Source: Xenorhabdus sp. BG5
Lineage (GTDB): Bacteria; Pseudomonadota; Gammaproteobacteria; Enterobacterales; Enterobacteriaceae
Assembly (NCBI RefSeq): GCF_015163665.1
Contig: NZ_JADEUG010000013.1
Span: forward strand, 35,452-99,451
Length of the DNA: 64,000 nt
Reading direction: 5' to 3'
The notes below the pieces were generated by a model, which was not told where the DNA came from, made no database searches, and saw only the letters and a program-made list of their open reading frames with translations. The translations under genes were made by a program, and so were the position numbers. The stretch's first letter is position 1. Each line of letters starts with the position of its first letter. Positions 58,110 to 64,000 of this stretch are shown one piece after another.

Positions 58110-60029
58110 TTAATAACGTCTTTGCCATTCCGCATTTGTCAGCACATTTGGCATTTTCCCCATAAAATTATGGTAGAACATGTCGTAGGCAAGAACATTT
58201 TTGACATAAGAGCGCGTTTCCGCAAAAGGAATGCTCTCAATAAAGGCGATGGGATCGATGTTCCCAGCGGTGTTAGCTAACCAACGCTCAACATTTGCAG
58301 GGCCGGCATTATAAGCGGCACTGGCAAGAATACGGTTACTGTCAAAACGCTGGTAGACTGATTCCAGATAAGCGGTGCCAATTTTAATATTCGTAATCGG
58401 GTTCATTAATTGATTGCTGCTGACATAACCCTGAATTTTCCCACTCTTCACGGTATGTTCGGCGGTTTTGGGCATGATCTGCATTAATCCACTGGCTCCT
58501 TTGGAAGAACGGGCCTGTGGATCCCAGGCACTTTCCTGACGGGCAATTGCCATAGCATAACTTTGTGAAATATTTTTATCTGACGTGAAGTTTGCAAATT
58601 CGTTTTGCCACGCCATCGGGAAACGCTCTTCAAGGTGATCCCACATTTTTCCCGCAATGGTAGCTTGTACACTGAATGCGGGCCAGTGCTGCTCAAATGC
58701 ATAACGAGCCAACTGTTCTTGTTTCACGCGATCTTGCGAAGCAACCAGGAGGAGCCATTCTGATCGTGCCAAATTATCCATATTCCAATACAGCAGCTCC
58801 CGGATGCGTTTAATTGCTGGCATATTGGCAATGGAACGATCGGGTCTCTCTGATTTATTGATGGTCAGAGGATAAGAAATATGTAATTTCTGGGCTGCCA
58901 CCATGGGATAAAAACCACGATGTTCGGTCAGTTTACGTAATATCGCGTTACCTTCTGCGCTTTTCCTTTGATTGAGCAGAATAATAGCACGCCAATATCG
59001 CCACTCATCTCGTTGCAACGTTTTTTGCGGCAACAACGAAATCCATCTTTCAAGCCCAGAATGATCGCCATCCCTCAATGCTAAGCGAGCACGTCTCTCA
59101 ATTAATTTTATAGAGTGTGAATCACGAATAGTATCATCCCGCCATTTTGCCTGCTCTGGTGTAATGTCTCCCATCAATTGCCATGCGACAATATCTTTTA
59201 ATTGCTGTCGTTCGGCGTCATTCATCTTTTGTGCGCGAACAAGTGTAGGGATGCTTACTCTGGCAAGTTCAGCATTTGTGCGGGCAAATCGGGAAAAGTT
59301 CGTTATGATAACTGAGCGGGTGAAGTCGGTTGGTGTGGCAGTTGTGGCAAATTGTTCAATGAATACTGGATCATGTTGCAGCTTCAGTAAATTCGTACTC
59401 AAGCTTTGATGACGCAATGGCAAGCGTTTGGCAAGATAGGTAACAAGAGGGGTGTTATTGGCTTTCATCGCCAATTCGATACGTTGCAAAATTAAATTTG
59501 TAGACAGGTATCCAGCCTGATCCCAAGCAGCAAGTAGTTTATCACAACTATCAGGTAATGAGTTGCCATTGAGCCAAATTTCTTGAGCACCTTGCCAGGC
59601 GACTTGTTGGTGTCCCGTAGCCCATTGCGAAAAGTAATAATCACAGCGTTCTGCAACTGTATTTGGCGGATTAGGACTGAATACCAGGATGCTGCTCCAA
59701 TCACCATTGTTTGCCAGTACATGGATAAATCGTGATGCCAGCGAACGTGCTGGTGGCAAGGTAGGGTGAATATTAATAAAGTGCTGAACTTGCTGAGGCG
59801 TGGACGTTGCCAGATCCTGGGATAATTGACGATATTCGAGATAGGGATACAGGGGATAATTTTTCAGCGTTGGCATCAGACGTGCCACTTCCGCGCTATT
59901 TTTTGCATCCCATGCCTGCTTTATTGCTTGATATCGTTGACGTTGGGCATCCAGAGAATCGGCATGTGCCGCTCCAGCAACAACAGAAACCATACTCACA
60001 GCCATTATGAAATGCTGCCACTTACTCAT
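58110..60029 (-). CDS. slt: Soluble lytic murein transglycosylase Slt70
   Basis: 639 residues from the ATG at 60029 (MSKWQHFIMAVSMVSVVAGAAHA), which gives a proper signal peptide and has AAGGGG ahead. A start 13 codons upstream would spoil the signal. The large N-terminal part is the alpha-helical ring. The C-terminal SLT domain has the catalytic glutamate in AIARQESAWDPQARSSKGASG followed by LMQIMP, and the AYNAGPANVERWL motif. It cleaves peptidoglycan glycan strands to 1,6-anhydro products in the periplasm. The trpR gene follows it. Confidence 0.95.
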   Translation of the reverse strand: MSKWQHFIMAVSMVSVVAGAAHADSLDAQRQRYQAIKQAWDAKNSAEVARLMPTLKNYPLYPYLEYRQLSQDLATSTPQQVQHFINIHPTLPPARSLASRFIHVLANNGDWSSILVFSPNPPNTVAERCDYYFSQWATGHQQVAWQGAQEIWLNGNSLPDSCDKLLAAWDQAGYLSTNLILQRIELAMKANNTPLVTYLAKRLPLRHQSLSTNLLKLQHDPVFIEQFATTATPTDFTRSVIITNFSRFARTNAELARVSIPTLVRAQKMNDAERQQLKDIVAWQLMGDITPEQAKWRDDTIRDSHSIKLIERRARLALRDGDHSGLERWISLLPQKTLQRDEWRYWRAIILLNQRKSAEGNAILRKLTEHRGFYPMVAAQKLHISYPLTINKSERPDRSIANMPAIKRIRELLYWNMDNLARSEWLLLVASQDRVKQEQLARYAFEQHWPAFSVQATIAGKMWDHLEERFPMAWQNEFANFTSDKNISQSYAMAIARQESAWDPQARSSKGASGLMQIMPKTAEHTVKSGKIQGYVSSNQLMNPITNIKIGTAYLESVYQRFDSNRILASAAYNAGPANVERWLANTAGNIDPIAFIESIPFAETRSYVKNVLAYDMFYHNFMGKMPNVLTNAEWQRRY

Positions 60030-60394
60030 TGCCACATACCCCTTCGGAAGACTACTATCAGTGTCCAATTACCCTGTGTCTAAATGCTTTGCTCAGGTGC
60101 GTTGTCCAAGTGAATTGTTAAGATGTTATGTAATTATAATCATATTATTGATATGAGTTATTACAATTGTCATACCAAATGGAAAACACTGAAAAAGTGT
60201 TATTTGATAATAGGATAGGTAAAATACGCCATCCAAGCTCGATAAACACAAATGATTTTTGAATCAAAAGGCAACATTTATTTGCTCCAGGCGTGCGGAA
60301 TCTCAGCAGGAACTGCGGCATATTAAAATTGAGACGTAATAAAGCCGCAGTTAAGCGGCACTAGAAAAGAGAAATCCGTACGAGGTGGGTTGGG
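60030..60394. other. Intergenic region between slt and the toxin gene
   Basis: About 365 bp with no credible ORF. It holds the slt promoter and, near 60344-60359, a small hairpin GCCGC-AGTTAA-GCGGC whose minus-strand reading is followed by TTTATT, so it may end the toxin-antitoxin transcript. Confidence 0.5.
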
Positions 60395-60745
60395 TTATTC
60401 GAAAAAATGATTTGCGCCAATCAATGAAATCAATCGAGCCAAAACCTCGTCCATCACATCGGATTCAGCTTCAGTGACAAACTGAGATTTTCTGTCTTTC
60501 CATGACAATGTTTGAATCAAGCTTGCAGCAACAACGCTTGCTTTTTCCAGATTATTTACTGGCACTTCAGTCATTCCGCCACGGATACTTGTACTAATTG
60601 GACATATAATGACTAACCCAGTTTTTTTATTGTATTCCTCACTTGAAAGAACAAGTGCCGGTCGGTACTTACCGATCTCTTTTCCTTTAACGGGTTCAAA
60701 ATCAAGGAAAATTATATCATTTCTTTTAGGTAAGTAAGGTGACAT
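60395..60745 (-). CDS. MazF/PemK-family toxin (mRNA endoribonuclease)
   Basis: 116 residues of the PemK/MazF/ChpB fold. YLPKRNDIIFLDFEPVKGKEIGKYRPALVLS is the family start (pattern G-D-I-V-W-x-D-F-x-P-x-x-G-x-E-x-x-G-x-R-P-A-L-V-x-S), with CPISTSIRG and SWKDRKSQFVTEA after it. Members cut mRNA at short sequences. The ATG overlaps the stop of the antitoxin gene (TAATG), the usual coupling. ChpB or PemK is the nearest type, but the subfamily cannot be fixed by eye. Confidence 0.9.
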   Translation of the reverse strand: MSPYLPKRNDIIFLDFEPVKGKEIGKYRPALVLSSEEYNKKTGLVIICPISTSIRGGMTEVPVNNLEKASVVAASLIQTLSWKDRKSQFVTEAESDVMDEVLARLISLIGANHFFE

Positions 60746-60990
60746 TATGAACCTAACTCCGTGCTGGTCGTGATTGCTAATTCATCCACATGAGAATTAT
60801 GCTCATTAATATCTGCAAGCAACGCACTCTCAGAGAAGATTTTCCTTTTTCTCTTTGGAGTTAAAATAATTTTTCCAGAATCAACCTGCATATCCAGCGC
60901 TTCACCGGTTTTCAGACCAACCTGATTGAGGATATGGGTAGGTATAATAATTCCTTGACTATTCCCCCATTTTTTAATGGCAGTAGACAT
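60745..60990 (-). CDS. MazE/PemI-family antitoxin
   Basis: 81 residues from the ATG at 60990 (MSTAIKKWGNSQGIIIPTHIL), chosen for the GGAGG located 6 nt ahead; an ATG four codons earlier overlaps that RBS. The N-terminal half is a swapped-hairpin AbrB/MazE DNA-binding domain (K-W-G-N-S-Q-G-I-x-I-P). The acidic C-terminal tail should bind and block the toxin. A palindromic AT-rich sequence, with GTATATAC at 61021-61028, just upstream is a likely operator for autoregulation. Confidence 0.9.
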   Translation of the reverse strand: MSTAIKKWGNSQGIIIPTHILNQVGLKTGEALDMQVDSGKIILTPKRKRKIFSESALLADINEHNSHVDELAITTSTELGS

Positions 60991-61170
60991 ACAAACCTCC
61001 ATAGTGAATGTTTATACATAGTATATACTTCTATCTGTGAGAATGACAAGGTGATAAAAAAGGCAGAACAGCGATTACAGTGAGAAAGATCCAACTTCCT
61101 CAGTTGGCAAGTTAAAAAGAAGTCGTACAATACCAGATCCATTAAGCAGATAATCAAAAGGTAAACGACA

Positions 61171-62838
61171 TTGGCTCAATTTGTTTATAGTATGCATCGT
61201 GTGGGAAAAGTTGTTCCTCCTAAAAAGCATATTCTGAAAAATATTTCTCTGAGTTTTTTCCCTGGAGCAAAAATTGGTGTTCTCGGCCTCAATGGTGCTG
61301 GTAAATCTACTTTACTGCGCATCATGGCGGGTATTGATAAAGAAATTGAGGGAGAAGCACGCCCACAACCGGGTATTAAAATCGGCTATCTGCCGCAAGA
61401 ACCTAAGCTTAATCCTGAACATACGGTTCGTGAAGCTGTGGAAGAAGCTGTTAGCGAAGTTAAAAATGCACTGACTCGCCTGGATGAAGTTTATGCTGCT
61501 TATGCTGATCCAGATGCGGATTTCGATAAGCTGGCAAAAGAGCAAGGTGAGCTGGAAGCGATTATCCAATCCCATGACGGCCACAATTTGGATAATCAGC
61601 TTGAGCGAGCGGCTGATGCTCTGCGTCTGCCTGCATGGGAGGCGAAGATTGAACAGCTGTCTGGTGGTGAACGCCGTCGTGTAGCAATTTGCCAGCTGTT
61701 GTTGGAAAAACCAGACATGCTGCTGCTTGACGAACCCACTAACCACCTTGATGCTGAATCTGTCGCATGGCTGGAGCGCTTCCTGCACGATTATGAAGGC
61801 ACAGTGGTTGCGATCACCCACGACCGTTACTTCCTTGATAACGTTGCTGGTTGGATCTTGGAGCTTGACCGTGGTGAAGGTATTCCGTGGGAAGGTAACT
61901 ACTCTTCATGGCTGGAACAAAAAGATGCACGTCTGGCACAGGAAGCGGCGTCAGAAGCGGCTCGTCGTAAATCCATTGAGAAAGAACTTGAGTGGATCCG
62001 CCAAAATCCGAAAGGACGTCAGGCAAAAGGCAAAGCACGTTTAGCGCGCTTTGAAGAACTGAATAGTGTTGATTACCAGAAACGTAATGAAACCAGCGAA
62101 TTGTTTATTCCGCCTGGCCCACGTTTGGGGGACAAGGTGCTGGAAGTCACTAATCTAACCAAGTCTTATGGTGATCGCGTACTGATCGACAACTTGAATT
62201 TCTCTTTGCCAAAAGGGGCTATTGTTGGGATCATCGGCCCGAACGGTGCAGGTAAATCAACGCTGTTCCGTATGTTGTCCGGTCAGGAGCAGCCAGATTC
62301 TGGTTCAATTACACTGGGTGAAACGGTTAAATTAGCTTCTGTTGAGCAGTTCCGCGATAGCATGGATGATAGCAAAACCGTTTGGGAAGAAGTTTCTGGT
62401 GGTCAAGATATTATGCGTATCGGCAACTTTGAAATTCCGAGCCGTGCCTATGTTGGGCGTTTTAACTTTAAAGGCGTAGATCAAGGCAAGCGTGTTGGTG
62501 AATTGTCTGGTGGTGAACGTGGTCGTCTGCATTTAGCTAAACTGCTGCAAGTTGGCGGCAACATGTTACTGCTTGACGAACCAACCAACGATTTAGACGT
62601 CGAAACTTTGCGTGCATTGGAAAACGCCCTGCTGGAATTCCCAGGCTGTGCGATGGTTATTTCCCATGACCGTTGGTTCCTTGATCGTATCGCAACACAC
62701 ATCATTGATTATCAGGATGAAGGTAAAGTCACCTTCTTTGAAGGAAACTTCAGCGAATACGAAGAGTTCAAGAAGCGGACTATGGGGGCGGAAGCACTGG
62801 AGCCTCACCGCATTAAATATAAAAAGATAAGCAAGTAA
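61171..62838 (+). CDS. ettA: Energy-dependent translational throttle protein EttA (YjjK)
   Basis: 555 residues, an ABC-F protein with two ATP-binding domains and no membrane segments. Walker A motifs are LNGAGKST (near 41) and PNGAGKST (near 355); signatures LSGGERRR and LSGGERGR; Walker B LLLDEPTN twice; and the P-site tRNA interaction arm lies in the first domain. The start is TTG (AAGG 9 nt ahead), giving MAQFVYSMHRVGKVVPPKKH as in E. coli. It gates the first elongation step of ribosomes according to the ATP/ADP ratio. A strong terminator follows. Confidence 0.97.
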   Translation: MAQFVYSMHRVGKVVPPKKHILKNISLSFFPGAKIGVLGLNGAGKSTLLRIMAGIDKEIEGEARPQPGIKIGYLPQEPKLNPEHTVREAVEEAVSEVKNALTRLDEVYAAYADPDADFDKLAKEQGELEAIIQSHDGHNLDNQLERAADALRLPAWEAKIEQLSGGERRRVAICQLLLEKPDMLLLDEPTNHLDAESVAWLERFLHDYEGTVVAITHDRYFLDNVAGWILELDRGEGIPWEGNYSSWLEQKDARLAQEAASEAARRKSIEKELEWIRQNPKGRQAKGKARLARFEELNSVDYQKRNETSELFIPPGPRLGDKVLEVTNLTKSYGDRVLIDNLNFSLPKGAIVGIIGPNGAGKSTLFRMLSGQEQPDSGSITLGETVKLASVEQFRDSMDDSKTVWEEVSGGQDIMRIGNFEIPSRAYVGRFNFKGVDQGKRVGELSGGERGRLHLAKLLQVGGNMLLLDEPTNDLDVETLRALENALLEFPGCAMVISHDRWFLDRIATHIIDYQDEGKVTFFEGNFSEYEEFKKRTMGAEALEPHRIKYKKISK

Positions 62839-62850
62839 GTCTGGCAGAAA

Positions 62851-62879
62851 AAACGGCCTGATATCAGGCCGTTTTTTTG
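62851..62879. terminator. Bidirectional terminator of ettA and the ABC-like gene
   Basis: A perfect 24-bp palindrome made of AAACGGCCTGAT and its complement (62851-62874) is followed by TTTTTGT on the plus strand and preceded by A residues, so it can serve ettA and the convergent gene at 62904-63632. Confidence 0.88.
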
Positions 62880-62903
62880 TTGATAGTAACTAACTTGTTG
62901 TTA

Positions 62904-63632
62904 TTACGACACTAAAACTCGTTGTTCCAGTATGGATTCATAAGTCTTAGTTGCCTTTCCACTTGCTAAAGTGATAACGCTATCTACATGTTGCATCAGG
63001 CGTCTATCCTGGGAGGCAATGACAACCGTACCTTTCTGCTCATGGGCAATAAATTTAAAGATATTAATGAACGTCTGAAATGCCTGATGATCTAAATTGC
63101 GTGTTGGGTCATCTGCAAATAAATATTCAGGTCTTCTGACTATGGCTTTCGCCATTGCTGCCAATTGTTTTTCGTTTTCAGACAGTTCCCCTGGATAATA
63201 ACGGCTTTTATCGCCTAATTTCACAATCTCCAGCGATTTTTGCGCGATTTTTTCGGCTTGCTCGCGAGCAAGTGACAATCCATAAGACGTTGATAATAAC
63301 AAGTTATCTAAGAGAGTGAGTTCACTAAATAAATTGAAATCTTGGAAAATAAACCCACTATTTTCATGATGAAACTTTCCTAATTCCACATCATTCATTA
63401 GTTTCAACTTGTTATTATTAATTAATACATCTCCTTGATCTGGTTGTAACATACCCGATGCAATCGACAATACTGTACAGTTAGTCGATGCCTTCGGCCC
63501 TGTTATCAAAGTAATTTCACCTGGTATAATAGAAAATGTGATATTTGAAATCATTTCATGATTAACTGTAGCATCAGTTAAACCATATGAAATATTGATA
63601 ACCTCAATCGATTTAAATTGATTCAAGTTCAT
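62904..63632 (-). CDS. Degenerate ABC-transporter ATP-binding protein (LolD/MacB-like fold)
   Basis: 242 residues with the overall layout of a LolD/MacB-type ATPase: VINISYGLTD start, Q-loop FIFQDFNLFSELTLLDNL (Gln97), AMAKAIVRRPEYLFADDPTRNLD. Key motifs are altered: Walker A reads GPKASTNCT (residues 45-53, lacking the G-K-S/T lysine), the signature LSGGQ reads LSENE (150-154), the catalytic Walker B Glu is Asp175, and the H-loop His is Gln208 (IASQDRRL). The frame is intact, so it is expressed as a pseudo-ATPase or is at an early stage of decay. No permease gene lies beside it in the window. Confidence 0.8.
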   Translation of the reverse strand: MNLNQFKSIEVINISYGLTDATVNHEMISNITFSIIPGEITLITGPKASTNCTVLSIASGMLQPDQGDVLINNNKLKLMNDVELGKFHHENSGFIFQDFNLFSELTLLDNLLLSTSYGLSLAREQAEKIAQKSLEIVKLGDKSRYYPGELSENEKQLAAMAKAIVRRPEYLFADDPTRNLDHQAFQTFINIFKFIAHEQKGTVVIASQDRRLMQHVDSVITLASGKATKTYESILEQRVLVS

Positions 63633-64000
63633 ATTCTCAACACAATTAGGTTAAAAGATTAAAGCTTTTTCCTTAAACATATGCTGTCTAAATTCATTCG
63701 TAATAACACTTGATATCCTTATGGTATTATGCGAATAAAAATAGTCTATATGCGAAACATCTTCACCAAGGATATACTCATCTTATGTCAATTATTATTT
63801 ACAATGACTATCTAATAAATGAGATGTTTCTTAGTCTTGGAATAAAAAATCAAAAATATTAATGAATTATGCTTAAGGCAACAATGAAAAAATAAAAATA
63901 GCATAAATTCTTCTATTTTTATTCCACTTTTATAATAAGGGAAAAGTCATTTTATATTTTGTTAATATTTTAATGTTACTTATTATTACCTCCGTTATTG
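63633..64000. other. AT-rich end of the window
   Basis: About 370 bp upstream of the ABC-like gene, strongly AT-rich, with no credible ORF on either strand and no recognisable element. It contains the promoter region of the ABC-like gene. Confidence 0.5.

Noticed and set aside
62904..63632. Calling the ABC-like gene a functional LolD
   Set aside because: Walker A lysine, signature glycines, Walker B glutamate and H-loop histidine are all replaced, and no lolC/lolE partner is adjacent.

Overview
The window is a stretch of enterobacterial chromosome that keeps the gene order of the E. coli thr/dnaK/car region (minute 0). Lineage-specific insertions point to Morganellaceae, most likely Xenorhabdus. 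The backbone reads carB-carA-dapB, ispH-fkpB-lspA-ileS-ribF, rpsT, nhaR-nhaA, dnaJ-dnaK, satP, mog, talB, yaaA, thrC-thrB-thrA-thrL, arcA, creA, rob, gpmB, yjjX, trpR, slt, ettA. The genus call rests on three things: a Proteus Mrp-type fimbrial operon ending in an MrpJ-like regulator, a dithiolopyrrolone (xenorhabdin-type) antibiotic cluster, and AT-rich effector-like genes. It is an inference from content, not a database result.

Layout. 1-3000: end of a chaperone-usher fimbrial operon (usher tail, chaperone, minor pilin, tip adhesin, XRE regulator). 3037-8699: carbamoyl-phosphate synthase and dapB. 9256-11315: three tandem paralogous GNAT-like genes, the middle one frameshifted, in an AT-rich insert. 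11434-17251: isoprenoid, lipoprotein-maturation and tRNA-charging operon. 17600-20259: rpsT, nhaR, nhaA. 20466-22199: a DMT transporter and an orphan protein with a Cys-His-Asp triad pattern. 22458-26531: dnaKJ with a clear sigma-32 promoter, and satP.

26626-45223 is an insertion of about 18.7 kb between satP and mog. It holds (i) a Tle1-type type VI phospholipase effector, its putative lipoprotein immunity partner and a TssF fragment; (ii) an operon on the minus strand in the order NRPS (Cy-A-T), GMC oxidoreductase, thioesterase, acyl-CoA dehydrogenase, GNAT acyltransferase, group II truncated globin, metallophosphoesterase, PPC decarboxylase-like flavoprotein, then an MHS-family transporter, with a thioredoxin gene facing away from the NRPS; (iii) an IS982-type element disabled by an 8-bp duplication; (iv) a DUF2938 / ArsR-rhodanese divergent pair with a near-perfect operator and a decayed membrane-protein gene. 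The gene content in (ii) is that of holomycin/thiolutin/xenorhabdin biosynthesis. The NRPS would join and cyclise two cysteines, the dehydrogenase, oxidoreductase and decarboxylase would build the bicyclic ene-dithiol, and the GNAT protein would acylate the amine. No thioredoxin-reductase-like dithiol oxidase (HlmI type) lies in the window; the thioredoxin gene is the only redox-disulfide gene beside the cluster.

45302-62838 returns to the backbone: mog, talB, yaaA, the thr operon with a complete leader and attenuator, arcA, creA (creBCD are missing), rob, gpmB, yjjX, trpR with its operator, slt, an inserted MazEF/PemIK-type toxin-antitoxin pair, and ettA. The last gene, 62904-63632, is an ABC ATPase homologue in which Walker A, signature, Walker B glutamate and H-loop are all altered. 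No tRNA, rRNA or CRISPR array was seen.
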